From Rathayibacter sp. SW19 (GTDB lineage Bacteria; Actinomycetota; Actinomycetes; Actinomycetales; Microbacteriaceae): 64,000 nucleotides of DNA. Every line of letters begins with the position of its first letter. Position 1 is the first letter of the stretch. Location: the NCBI RefSeq assembly GCF_030866825.1, contig NZ_CP133020.1, positions 1,736,001 through 1,800,000 of the forward strand. Reading direction: 5' to 3'. The notes below the pieces were generated by a model, which saw only the letters and a list, made by a program, of their open reading frames with translations, searched no databases and had not been told where the DNA came from. Made by a program: the position numbers and the translations under genes. This document shows positions 15,646 to 25,111 of this stretch, one piece after another.

Positions 15646-16791
15646 GTGAGACCGGGCTGTCTCTGGCACGTTCCGACGATCGGGCATGACGAATGGCTTT
15701 TCGTCGCAGGGGCGTCTTTTCTCGCGGCAGTCGACGCAACAGACGACAACTCCGGGCGCGCGGTAATCGACAGCCTGTGGCAGCGCGCCGACGACCCGGT
15801 TGCCTCTGTCGAGGACATCGTCGGCACGATTCCACTCGGCATCGACGACGGCGTGCGCTCGTTCGCAATCGTGGTTTTCGGAACAGAGCCAGTCGTCGAC
15901 CAGGGCGAGCGCATGGTCACGGCGGTCGTTCGCGGTCGCGCCGTCGTCGATGTCTTCTCGGTCGGCGGAGCGCGTCGATTCGCATCCGGTTCGGTTCAGC
16001 CGTGGATGCTTGCGGACTTTCGTTCGGTGACCGCGGTCGTCGTCGGCGGTGATGACCGGCCGGCGCGATCGGTAGTCAGGCTCGGCAGCGCTGCGTTACC
16101 GTTGACCACGGGAATCGTCCGGGCGCAACAGTTGTTGTGGTCGCTGCAACCGCTCGGCTTCGCATCCGCTGAGTTCACCGCGTCCGACGGGGTTGGCGGC
16201 GAATCGGCGGCCGCAAGCGACGCCCGCAGCCAGCGGGAGGCTTCAGACGGCGGCGGCGCGGGTGCGGATCACACGATCCTGTCGGCCAGACGACTCGGGC
16301 CCGGTTCGGCGCTCGACGACACCGTACTCATACCGCGCCCTGGAGTTCGCGACCTGCCCGTGCTGCCGAATCAGAGCCGGCCGTCGAGCCCATTAGCGTC
16401 AGCGCATCGGTTTCGGCTCGGCGAGTCTGCGCCGCGCGCGTTGACCGAGCCGGTCGTGATCGGCCGCCGCCCGGTCGGCGGGCGGGTGCCTTCACCTGCG
16501 AAGACGCAGTTGATCGCCGTCGACTCTCCGGATGCTGCTGTGTCAGCTGTGCACCTCAGGCTCGAACAGCAGGGTGACTTCGTCGTCGTCACCGATCTGC
16601 ACTCGCGAAACGGCACCGTCGTGCGACTGCCGGGTGGCACGGCAAGGAGGCTGCACCCGGGAGAGGCCGCCGTTGTGCTTGTCGGCACAACGATCGACAT
16701 CGGTGACGGTAATATCATCGAAATCATGCCCCCGAAGACGGCTGAGCAATCGACTTCACCGGCGGGCCCGAAATCGGGGGAGCGCGCGTGA
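15646..16791 (+). CDS. FHA domain protein
   Basis: A 381-residue protein; first gene of the kinase/phosphatase/surface-protein block. Residues about 265-375 form a forkhead-associated domain, which binds phosphothreonine peptides: IGRRPVGG at the start, SAVHLRLEQQGDF with the conserved Ser and His, then SRNGTVVRLPGG. The first 250 residues resemble no family I know; they have an acidic opening with VASVEDIVGTIPLGIDDGVR and no membrane helix. GTG at 15646 is chosen over an upstream frame extension because GGGGAGGA lies at the right distance. The stop overlaps the phosphatase start by four bases. Confidence 0.82.
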   Translation: MRPGCLWHVPTIGHDEWLFVAGASFLAAVDATDDNSGRAVIDSLWQRADDPVASVEDIVGTIPLGIDDGVRSFAIVVFGTEPVVDQGERMVTAVVRGRAVVDVFSVGGARRFASGSVQPWMLADFRSVTAVVVGGDDRPARSVVRLGSAALPLTTGIVRAQQLLWSLQPLGFASAEFTASDGVGGESAAASDARSQREASDGGGAGADHTILSARRLGPGSALDDTVLIPRPGVRDLPVLPNQSRPSSPLASAHRFRLGESAPRALTEPVVIGRRPVGGRVPSPAKTQLIAVDSPDAAVSAVHLRLEQQGDFVVVTDLHSRNGTVVRLPGGTARRLHPGEAAVVLVGTTIDIGDGNIIEIMPPKTAEQSTSPAGPKSGERA

Positions 16792-17615
16792 CGCAGATTG
16801 GGCGCAGCAGTAGGCGGCACACCGTGCACGTGCCGGGTTCGAATGGTGGCGATGTCGTGCTCAGCTGGGCAGCGCTCAGCGACAAGGGCTATCGTCGTGC
16901 GGCCAACGAAGACAGCCTCATCGCACGGTCGCCGCTGTTCGCCGTCGCGGACGGCATGGGCGGCCATACGGCAGGCGATTTCGCCAGCGCAGCGGTCGTC
17001 ACACGGCTGGCTGGTCAGGTTCGCGACGATTTCGTCGGCACGGAACAGATTAACGAAGCGTTACGCGCCGCCGTCGATGACATGGGCAGAGGCGTCGGCA
17101 AAACGGATCTGGGCACAGGAACGACCGTGACCGGGATCGGTCTGGCCCTGATGGACGGCGCCGTGTGCTGGCTGGTGTTCAACATCGGTGATTCGCGGAC
17201 GTACCAACTGTTGGACGGCACCCTGACGCAACTCACCCTCGATCACTCGATCGTGCAGGAGCTTCTGGATGCAGGCGCCATCACACCGGCGGAGGCCGAG
17301 GTGCACCCGCACAGCAACGTCATCACGCGCGCAGTGGGCTTCAACGAAGACCCGATTCCTGACTATTCTTACCTTCCCGTTGTTGCTGGAGCGCGCTTGC
17401 TTGCTTGCTCCGACGGTCTGACGAAGGAGCTGACTGAGCACGGCATCCGGCACTTTTTGACAGAGGGTGAGTCGGCGCTGGACGCGGCGGGCGCGTTGAT
17501 GGATGCCGCGCTCGGCAACGGGGGGCGCGACAATGTCAGCGTCGTCGTCGTCGACGTGCTGCAAACGCCGGAGAGCGCGCCGCGGGAAGGCGCGCACGGC
17601 GCACACAAGCACTGA
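16788..17615 (+). CDS. PP2C family Ser/Thr protein phosphatase
   Basis: A 275-residue metal-dependent phosphatase that removes phosphate from Ser and Thr residues. Conserved motifs in order are RAANEDSLI, VADGMGGHTAGDFAS with metal-binding Asp55, GTTVTGIGL, NIGDSRTYQL, LLACSDGLTKEL, and GGRDNVSVVVV near the C-terminus. All metal ligands appear present, so activity is expected. It begins in a GTGA overlap with the FHA gene and precedes the kinase gene, so it is the probable eraser for the kinase encoded next. It has no membrane segment and should be cytoplasmic. Confidence 0.92.
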   Translation: MTQIGRSSRRHTVHVPGSNGGDVVLSWAALSDKGYRRAANEDSLIARSPLFAVADGMGGHTAGDFASAAVVTRLAGQVRDDFVGTEQINEALRAAVDDMGRGVGKTDLGTGTTVTGIGLALMDGAVCWLVFNIGDSRTYQLLDGTLTQLTLDHSIVQELLDAGAITPAEAEVHPHSNVITRAVGFNEDPIPDYSYLPVVAGARLLACSDGLTKELTEHGIRHFLTEGESALDAAGALMDAALGNGGRDNVSVVVVDVLQTPESAPREGAHGAHKH

Positions 17616-17656
17616 CCACCAGGCACCGACCACCAGGCACTGACCGCCACGTGCTG

Positions 17657-17673
17657 ACCCCCAAGTTGGGGGT
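17657..17673. promoter_or_regulatory. Palindrome ACCCCCAA-G-TTGGGGGT between phosphatase and kinase genes
   Basis: A perfect 8+8 inverted repeat with a single central base follows a degenerate 14-base tandem repeat (17610-17651) that runs over the phosphatase stop codon. The one-base loop argues for an operator or an extruded cruciform rather than a transcript hairpin, and there is no T-tract. Confidence 0.4.
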
Positions 17674-17703
17674 TCACTTCTGCCGCTGTGCCGCGCGGAT
17701 CGG

Positions 17704-17732
17704 CTGAGAACACCAGTTGGCCCGCCTACAAT
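17704..17732 (+). promoter_or_regulatory. Promoter upstream of Ser/Thr kinase gene
   Basis: CTGAGA at 17704-17709, a 17-base spacer and TACAAT at 17727-17732 match a sigma-70-type promoter. It would give a leader of about 80 bases ending in GGAAGGGG before the ATG at 17819, so the kinase and giant-protein genes can be transcribed apart from the FHA-phosphatase pair. Confidence 0.5.
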
Positions 17733-17818
17733 GAGTGGACGTTTGTCGTACGACCCCTGCCGACCAGCGGGTCAGTTGACCGCGGCCACACCGAATGCCG
17801 ACGGGCGGAAGGGGCACC

Positions 17819-19249
17819 ATGGCCAGACGGTTGCCCTCGCAGCCGCCCAATCTTCCCGGATTCTCCTATTTGCGTGTTCTGGGCTCCGGTGGTTTCGCAG
17901 ACGTCTTTCTCTACGAACAGAACATGCCGAGACGGCAGGTCGCCGTGAAGGTGTTGCTCTCTGAAGTCGTCACACCCCAGGTTCGACAGATGTTCCAGGC
18001 CGAGGCCAACGTGATGGCGCAGTTGAGCGCGCATCCGTCGGTCCTCACGGTCTATCAGGCCAGCGTCTCTTCTGACGGTCGGCCGTATCTGGTGATGGAG
18101 CTGTGCTCGCCTTCGCTGAACCAGCGCTATCGGGTGGATCCGGTGCCCGTACCCGAGGTGTTGCGTATCGGCGTGAAGATCGCGAGCGCCGTCGAGACGG
18201 CGCATCGCGCCGGAGTACTGCATCGCGACATCAAGCCTTCGAATATTCTGATGACGGCATATGGGCATCCTGTACTCGGCGACTTCGGCATCGCTTCGAC
18301 GCTCGGTGAGGCCGAGTTGTCGGATGCGGTCGGGCTGTCGATCCCGTGGTCAGCGCCAGAGGTGCTGCTCGACGAGACCCCCGGATCGGTCGCCAGCGAG
18401 ATCTGGTCGCTCGGAGCGACCGTCTATTCGCTTCTTGCTGGGCGATCGCCGTTCGAGCTGGACGGCAAAGACAATTCGCCTGCGGAGCTGATCGGGCGAA
18501 TCCAAAAGGCGAAGCCGGGCCCGATCGGGCGGGCGGACGTGCCGCCGCGGCTCGAGGCCATACTTGAGAGGTCGATGTCGAAGCGGCCGGCGGCGCGGCA
18601 GGGAAGCGTGCTGGAGTTCATCAGGGAGCTGCAATCGGTGGAGGCAGAGCTCTCGCTCACCCAGACACAGCTTGAAGTCGCAATGGACGACTGGGCGGTT
18701 GCGACGGCATCCGACCCCGACGACCGCACGCGGGTCAAAGGGGTGATCGCGGTTGATCCGTCCGTCGGCAAGCGCAGACGTGCGGCGCGGCAGGCCACCC
18801 GCGGCTCGCGTTCGTCGTCGGCGCGCACGGCGGGGCGGGAGTCTGGCGGCTTCAGCACGACGGCGCAAAAGCACGAAGCAGGCAAGATGTCGCGCGCAAC
18901 GACGTGGCTGATGGTCGCGTGCGCCGTGCTGATCGTGGTGCTGGGCGGGTTTGCGGCTGTCGTTCTGGTGCGCACCGCCGATGCCGGGCAGATCCCTGTC
19001 GTGCGCAATATCGACGGCCACGCGGCCGGCAGCACCATTGTGTTCTCCTGGAACGATCCCGGGCTACAGGCGAACGACGTTTACCAGGTGCGGGTGGATG
19101 ACGCGGCACCGAGCGTGCAGCGGTCACAGGAATTCCGCGTCGACTCGACGGGCAGCCAGCGCGTGTGCATCACGGTCAGCGTCAATCGCGACGGCAAAGC
19201 CGGCGAACCGAGTGCGCGGAAATGCGTGGAACCGGGCGGCGGATCGTGA
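17819..19249 (+). CDS. Transmembrane Ser/Thr protein kinase with extracellular FN3-like domain
   Basis: A 476-residue receptor-type kinase. The kinase domain covers about residues 14-280: Gly-loop GSGGFADVF, Lys44 in VAVKVL, Glu62, catalytic HRD (135-137) in HRDIKPSN and DFG (155-157), all intact. A basic linker (315-345) leads to one membrane helix (363-385). The outer 85 residues (STIVFSWNDPGL, VYQVRVDDAAP, CITVSV) look like a fibronectin-III-type fold with a possible disulfide (Cys450, Cys469), not PASTA repeats. ATG 17819 is preferred over an in-frame ATG eight codons upstream because GGAAGGGG precedes it. It overlaps the giant surface-protein gene by four bases. Confidence 0.9.
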   Translation: MARRLPSQPPNLPGFSYLRVLGSGGFADVFLYEQNMPRRQVAVKVLLSEVVTPQVRQMFQAEANVMAQLSAHPSVLTVYQASVSSDGRPYLVMELCSPSLNQRYRVDPVPVPEVLRIGVKIASAVETAHRAGVLHRDIKPSNILMTAYGHPVLGDFGIASTLGEAELSDAVGLSIPWSAPEVLLDETPGSVASEIWSLGATVYSLLAGRSPFELDGKDNSPAELIGRIQKAKPGPIGRADVPPRLEAILERSMSKRPAARQGSVLEFIRELQSVEAELSLTQTQLEVAMDDWAVATASDPDDRTRVKGVIAVDPSVGKRRRAARQATRGSRSSSARTAGRESGGFSTTAQKHEAGKMSRATTWLMVACAVLIVVLGGFAAVVLVRTADAGQIPVVRNIDGHAAGSTIVFSWNDPGLQANDVYQVRVDDAAPSVQRSQEFRVDSTGSQRVCITVSVNRDGKAGEPSARKCVEPGGGS

Positions 19250-22200
19250 TCAAGGCGTGGCTCGCGGCCCACAAATCATTGAGTGTCACAGCGCTGTCCG
19301 GCTTCACGATCCTGGCGGTCGTGGCGACCATCGCAATCACCTCCAGTGGCTACACGGCCCAGCAAATGCAATTGGGAGATGCTGCGGTTTGGGTCAGCAA
19401 CCAGAGCAAGCAGCTGGTAGGGCGGGCCAACACCGAGATCAAGCAGTTGAACTCCGTCGTGGCGGCCGCCAGCTCGGCGACGGATGTCGTGCAGTCCGGC
19501 GGCACCGTGTTGCTGGTGGATCACGGTGACAACACGGTGGGTACCGTTGATCCGGCAACGGCATCCGTCGGCAAGGCCGTGCCGCTGCCCGCACGCGAAC
19601 CAGCGGTGAACCTGGTTGGCCCGCGCGTGGCCATCGACTCGGCCGCGACAGGTCAGGTCTGGCTGATGAATCCGGATGCGCTCGGCCAATTCGACGCGCA
19701 AACCGCACCGACACTCGACCTCGGCGGGCGGATCGTCTCGGCGGTCGACCCCTCTGGCCGGTTCTTCGCTTACCTGCCGGAAACCGGCACCGTCTACACG
19801 ATTGACGCGGCAACGAACGATTCGATCGCCGCAACCGATCGAACGCGCACGGCCGACAAGAGCCATAGTGTCGCGGTGAGCGCCGTTGGGGGTCAATGGG
19901 CCGTACTTGACAGCACGGACGGCACGCTGTCAACAGCTTCAGGGCGCGTGAACCTGCCCGCCTGGCTTGGGCTCGACGTTGCGCTGCAACGGGCCGCCGA
20001 CACGGGTGACGTTGTTTATCTTGCGTCGAACGCCGGCCTCGTAGCAGTACCGCTGAACGGCGGGCCTGCGCGGACCGTGCTACGAGGCGCGCTCGGCAAG
20101 CCGGCCGCGCCCGTCGTCGTCGACGGCTGCGTCTACGCTGCCTGGGCGGGCGGTTCCACCTACTCACGCTGTGGTGGCTCTGCGGGCGTTCGAGGCGTGC
20201 TGTCGCAACCGACGGCCACCGCGGCACTGTCGTTCCGTGTCAACCAGCACGACGTCGTGCTGAATGACACGGACAGCGGCCGATCGTGGGCGGTGCAACA
20301 CGGGAATGCGCTGATCGACAATTGGTCCGATTTCGCCCAGAAGAATACGAATCGCGAGCAAACCCAGCAGAACGACCAAGAGATTCCACCGACCGTGGCA
20401 AAGGAGCAGCAACCTCCGGTCGCGGTGGACGATGTTTTCGGTGCCCGTCCAGGCAAAGTATCGACCCTGCCCGTGCTCCTCAACGACTACGACCCTAATG
20501 GCGATGTGCTGGTAATCGCTTCCATCGATCCGCCGCCCACATCGCTCGGCACCGTTGACATTGTCGCGAACGACCAGCAACTGCAGCTGACCCTCCCTTC
20601 GAGCGCGGCCGGTTCGTTCACATTCCACTACACGATCTCAGACGGCCGCGGCGGCACGGCCACAGCGGCCGTCACGGTGCAGGTGCGCACTCCAGAGGAG
20701 AACTCACCGCCCGTTCAAGTTCGCGCTACACGGGTGACTGTTGGCAGCGGCGGCCGAATGACAACGCAAGTGCTGAGCGACTGGTACGACCCGGACGGCG
20801 ATCCGTTCTACCTGAGCAGCGCCACGATCGACGGCCCTGACAGCGTCACGTACACACCGCAGGGCACCGTCGTGTACTCCGATCGAGGCGAGGGCGGTTC
20901 GCAGAAAACGGTTGCGTTGACGGCATCCGACGGCAGAGCGACCGGCAGCGGCCGACTGCTCGTGACCGTGACGAATCCGCAGAATGTGCCGATCACGGCC
21001 GAGCCGTTCGTGCAGACCGCGACAGCGGGCGAGGAGATCACCGTTGCACCGCTGGCGCATGCCAGTGGCGGTTCCGGCACGCTTCGGCTCAGTGCCGTGC
21101 CGGCAATCGGCGACGCCGTCATCACAGCAGACTTCGACGCGGGAACGTTCCGATTCACCAGTGGCACCGTCGGCACGCACCTGGTCGATTTCACGGTGAC
21201 CGACGGCATCACGACGGCGAACGGCATTGCACGGATCGAGGTGAAGGCGCCTCCGGACGGAAAGACGCAGCCGATCACCGTTCCGCACACGGTGTTCATT
21301 CAAGAGCAGAGCACCCACGAGGTCGATGTACTTGCAACGGACATCGACCCCGCAGGTGGGGTGCTGTTGATCACCGGAGTGACGAATGTGCCGCCGGCCA
21401 GCGGTCTGCGGGTCGAGGTGCTGCAGCATCAGCTTCTGCGCGTCACACTGACCAGGCCGCTCGACGCCCCGATCATGTTCAACTATCACGTGACCAACGG
21501 CCTCGCCGATGCCGACGGCACGGTGACCGTCGTGCAGATTCCCGCCCCAGCCGTGCGACAGCCACCGGTCGCGAACCCCGATTCTGTCTCGGTGCGTGTC
21601 GGGGACGCGATCGACATCCCGGTATTGGGCAACGACACCCAGCCCGACGGAGACGAACTGACACTCGATCCGACGCTCGCGACGCCATTGCCGCCCGGGG
21701 CCGGGCTGCTGTTCGCCTCCGGGTCTGTGTTGAGGTACCTTGCGCCGAACAAGCCGGGCAACTACACCGCCGCATACCGCGTCGACGCCCCCGACGGTCA
21801 GTGGGCCAGTGCACTGGTCACCATCGCCGTGCGGGAGCTCGACGCCGCATCCAACAATCCGCCTGTCCCCAAGACGGTCACGGCTCGAGTGCTCGCCGGC
21901 GAGTCAGTGCGCATCCCGATCCCGCTGAACGGGATCGACCCCGACGGCGACTCCGTGAAACTCGTCGGCCAGGAGTCCAACCCCGCCAAAGGCGCCGTCA
22001 CGGCCATCGGTCCCGACTGGATCGACTACACGGCCGGGGATTACTCGACCGGCCTCGACACATTCAGCTACGGCGTCGTGGATGCACTCGGAGCGCACGC
22101 CAGCGGAACCGTGCGGATAGGAATAGCCGCTGCGCCAAGCGGGGCGCGCAATCCTGTCGCGGTTGAGGATGAGGTGACGGTGCGGCCCGGGCGCACGGTA

Positions 22201-25110
22201 TCCGTGCAAGTTCTCGCCAACGACTCCGACCCCGACAACTCGCCGTTGACCATCACGAAAGTGACGCCGACCACTGGTGGCGGTGCGAAGGCGAAGATTG
22301 TCGGCGATGTCATACAAGTGATTACGCCACGGGCCGAGGGCCGCTATGGGTTCATTTACGAGATCCAGAATCAAACGGGCGGCACGAGTTCCAACTTCCT
22401 CACTGTTGTGGTGCGCAAGGACGCCCCGCTGGCGCGGCCGCAGGTCAGCGACACCGTGCTGGCGCTGTCAGATATTCTCGGAAAACAGAGTCTGAACGTC
22501 GACGTTCTTGCCAACGTGTTCTTCGCAGACGGCCCGGTCGGCAGCCTCAATGTGCGGGTGCTGCCCGGCTACCAGGAGCAGGCGCAGGTGACGGCGCGCA
22601 AGCGCGTGCATGTCAAGGTCACAGCCAAGTCGCAGATCATTCCGTTCTCAGTCAGCCATCCGGATGACGCATCCGTTGTTTCGTATGGCTTCATCTGGGT
22701 CCCGGGGACAGACGATGCGCTTCCGCAACTCAAGCGCGACGCTCCGAAGCTCTCCGTGCCCAGCGAGACCGCCCTCACGATCCACCTGAACGATTACGTC
22801 GTTGCGGTCGGGGGCAAGAAGGTGAGGTTGACCGACGCATCGACTGTGCACGCGACGCACAGTAACGGTGCCTCTCTCGTACAGGGTGACGATACCCTCG
22901 TGTTCACCAGCGCGGCTCGCTATTTCGGGCCGGCGTCGCTCTCGTTCGAAGTGACTGACGGCTCGTCTACCCGCGACCCGAACGGCCATGTCGCAACACT
23001 GGTTCTGCCGATCACGGTGACTCCGCGGCAGAACCAGCCGCCGGTGTTCACGGGCGGGCAGATTGATTTCGAACCAGGACAGCAGAAGGCGATCGATCTT
23101 CTGAAACTCACGCGCTATCCGTACGCCAAAGACCAGAAAGAACTGAGCTATCAGATCCTCGATCCGCGCCCGGACGGATTCGCCCTGAGCCTGTCCGGCA
23201 CCACACTGGCCATCTCGGCCGGCGACAAGACGGCGAAAGGCACTACCGCAACCGTTCTCGTCAGCGTGCGTGATGCGCTCAACGACGGGCAGGCTGGCAG
23301 AATCAACCTGACGGTCGTGCCCTCGACTCGGCCTCTGGCAGTACCGGCACCCGACAGTGTGATCGCACGGCGCGGCCAGACCACGAGTGTTGACGTGCTC
23401 GCCAACGACAACGCGACCAATCCGTTCCCGAACTCGCCATTGCGCGTGATTGCCGTGCGCGGCCTCGAGAGTGGATCGTTGCCTGCCGGCGTTTCGGTGA
23501 CCCCCAGCGCGGACAATTCTCGGCTGACGGTCAGTGTCGCGTCCTCGGCGCAAGCGGCTGACACCGACCTTCAATACGAAGTGGCGGATGCGACCGGAGA
23601 CCCGAGCAGGTATGCCTGGGGAACTGTTCGCATTTCTGTTCAGGACCGACCCGATCCGATCGCGAACCTGCAGGCGACCGGTGTTGGTGACCGGAACGTC
23701 TCGCTGGCCTGGGCCGCAGGTGCATTCAACAATTCAGCGATCCTTGACTATCAGGTCACCGTGACCAGAGACGACAATGGCCAACCAGTCAGCACAACCA
23801 CCTGCACCTCCACGACCTGCACCGTCCCAACGGGCGGCAATGGCCCGAACAACGCCGTGCGCATCGGTGTCACGGCGCGCAACGCGATCGGAGTGTCTGA
23901 TGTGGTCAACTACGGCGCAGCGATCTGGTCGAACATCGTTCCGCCGGCACCGAGCTCCGTGACGGCCGTGCCGCTCGACCACGGTGCACGCGTGAGTTGG
24001 AGCGCCCCGGATGCCGCTTCCGGCGCCAGCGCGGTCACAAGTTACCGCGTGAGCATCGGCGGGGTTTCGGTCACGGTCCCGGCCAATACCTTCACGACGG
24101 AGCTCACCGACCCGAGTATCGCCAACGGCACCGCTGTCACGGCGAGCGTAGCGTCGATCAATTCATACTTCGGGCAGCAGCCGACCTGGAATAGTGCGAC
24201 GGCCTCGGTCACGCCGGCCGGACCGCCGCTGTGGTCGGGCACGCCGGTGGCTTCCGCCGCAACGGACGGCAGCGGAACCGTGACGCTGAATTGGTCCGGA
24301 CTGGTTTCCGGTAACGGGGCCGATGTCACGCGATTGACGGCGGCGGCGTTCCAGGGCGGCGTTGCGCCGTCATGTGACCAGGCCACAGGCGCCGTCTCGG
24401 GCGGCGGGCAGCTCCAGTCTCTTGCCCCGGGAGCGTCGACGGCGACATTCACTGTGCAAAGCGGCCAGCAGTGGTCGTTCGGCATTTTCGCCTTCAATGG
24501 GCAGGGCTGTGCTGTGTCCCCGATCGCGACCGCAACACCGCTCGCGCCGCCGGCCGCGCCGCGCTCGATCGCCGTTGCACTGCCGTCCGAACAGCGGCCG
24601 ACCGGCAGTGCGGCGTTCACCTTCCTTGCTGCGTTGACGAATATCAGTGCTCCGGCGGGCACTAACCGGGCCACCGTCACTTATCAGTTCCGTTTCGTCG
24701 GTGCCTTCACCTCCGACCCGCAACCGATCGCGCGCGGAGACAGCATCGATGTCGGGCCACAGAACTACGGGCGATCGGCTACGGTGCAATTCCGCGCCAT
24801 CTCAGACTACGGCAGCGGTGTGGTGCTGGCCGGTGCATGGTCGGCCGATGTCGCAGCGGGCGTCGCGGTCAATCTCGACGTCGGGGCGAGTTTCGCCGCC
24901 GACAGCGCGGGACATGGCGGAACGTACTCGTGGACGAAAGCGCCGACCGTCTACGATTCGATCACGGCGCAGTGCAGCGGTCAGGTAGCCGCCGTGCCGA
25001 TGGCACCAACCGGCAGTTGCGTCGCAACGGGATCGGCGGGCGCCGGTCCGACACTGACCGTTGCGGCCACGGCGAACAACCAGACATACACGAAGATCTA
25101 CAGGGGCTGA
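19246..25110 (+). CDS. Giant membrane-anchored Ig/cadherin-like and FN3 repeat surface protein
   Basis: A protein of about 1,954 residues with one N-terminal membrane helix (about 13-32), no cleavage site obvious and no C-terminal anchor, so nearly all of it should lie outside the cell. Residues 80-350 have short repeats of the type GQVWLMNP, GTVYTIDAATN and GDVVYLASNAG, suggesting a beta-propeller. From about residue 390 come Ig/cadherin-like units with the pattern PVAxxD...VLxNDxDPDG (clear at about 390, 772, 968 and 1365), then FN3-like units from about 1468. The GTG start overlaps the kinase stop by four bases, so synthesis is coupled to the kinase. Function unknown; adhesion or envelope scaffolding is likely. 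Confidence 0.85.
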   Translation: MIKAWLAAHKSLSVTALSGFTILAVVATIAITSSGYTAQQMQLGDAAVWVSNQSKQLVGRANTEIKQLNSVVAAASSATDVVQSGGTVLLVDHGDNTVGTVDPATASVGKAVPLPAREPAVNLVGPRVAIDSAATGQVWLMNPDALGQFDAQTAPTLDLGGRIVSAVDPSGRFFAYLPETGTVYTIDAATNDSIAATDRTRTADKSHSVAVSAVGGQWAVLDSTDGTLSTASGRVNLPAWLGLDVALQRAADTGDVVYLASNAGLVAVPLNGGPARTVLRGALGKPAAPVVVDGCVYAAWAGGSTYSRCGGSAGVRGVLSQPTATAALSFRVNQHDVVLNDTDSGRSWAVQHGNALIDNWSDFAQKNTNREQTQQNDQEIPPTVAKEQQPPVAVDDVFGARPGKVSTLPVLLNDYDPNGDVLVIASIDPPPTSLGTVDIVANDQQLQLTLPSSAAGSFTFHYTISDGRGGTATAAVTVQVRTPEENSPPVQVRATRVTVGSGGRMTTQVLSDWYDPDGDPFYLSSATIDGPDSVTYTPQGTVVYSDRGEGGSQKTVALTASDGRATGSGRLLVTVTNPQNVPITAEPFVQTATAGEEITVAPLAHASGGSGTLRLSAVPAIGDAVITADFDAGTFRFTSGTVGTHLVDFTVTDGITTANGIARIEVKAPPDGKTQPITVPHTVFIQEQSTHEVDVLATDIDPAGGVLLITGVTNVPPASGLRVEVLQHQLLRVTLTRPLDAPIMFNYHVTNGLADADGTVTVVQIPAPAVRQPPVANPDSVSVRVGDAIDIPVLGNDTQPDGDELTLDPTLATPLPPGAGLLFASGSVLRYLAPNKPGNYTAAYRVDAPDGQWASALVTIAVRELDAASNNPPVPKTVTARVLAGESVRIPIPLNGIDPDGDSVKLVGQESNPAKGAVTAIGPDWIDYTAGDYSTGLDTFSYGVVDALGAHASGTVRIGIAAAPSGARNPVAVEDEVTVRPGRTVSVQVLANDSDPDNSPLTITKVTPTTGGGAKAKIVGDVIQVITPRAEGRYGFIYEIQNQTGGTSSNFLTVVVRKDAPLARPQVSDTVLALSDILGKQSLNVDVLANVFFADGPVGSLNVRVLPGYQEQAQVTARKRVHVKVTAKSQIIPFSVSHPDDASVVSYGFIWVPGTDDALPQLKRDAPKLSVPSETALTIHLNDYVVAVGGKKVRLTDASTVHATHSNGASLVQGDDTLVFTSAARYFGPASLSFEVTDGSSTRDPNGHVATLVLPITVTPRQNQPPVFTGGQIDFEPGQQKAIDLLKLTRYPYAKDQKELSYQILDPRPDGFALSLSGTTLAISAGDKTAKGTTATVLVSVRDALNDGQAGRINLTVVPSTRPLAVPAPDSVIARRGQTTSVDVLANDNATNPFPNSPLRVIAVRGLESGSLPAGVSVTPSADNSRLTVSVASSAQAADTDLQYEVADATGDPSRYAWGTVRISVQDRPDPIANLQATGVGDRNVSLAWAAGAFNNSAILDYQVTVTRDDNGQPVSTTTCTSTTCTVPTGGNGPNNAVRIGVTARNAIGVSDVVNYGAAIWSNIVPPAPSSVTAVPLDHGARVSWSAPDAASGASAVTSYRVSIGGVSVTVPANTFTTELTDPSIANGTAVTASVASINSYFGQQPTWNSATASVTPAGPPLWSGTPVASAATDGSGTVTLNWSGLVSGNGADVTRLTAAAFQGGVAPSCDQATGAVSGGGQLQSLAPGASTATFTVQSGQQWSFGIFAFNGQGCAVSPIATATPLAPPAAPRSIAVALPSEQRPTGSAAFTFLAALTNISAPAGTNRATVTYQFRFVGAFTSDPQPIARGDSIDVGPQNYGRSATVQFRAISDYGSGVVLAGAWSADVAAGVAVNLDVGASFAADSAGHGGTYSWTKAPTVYDSITAQCSGQVAAVPMAPTGSCVATGSAGAGPTLTVAATANNQTYTKIYRG

Positions 25111-25111
25111 G

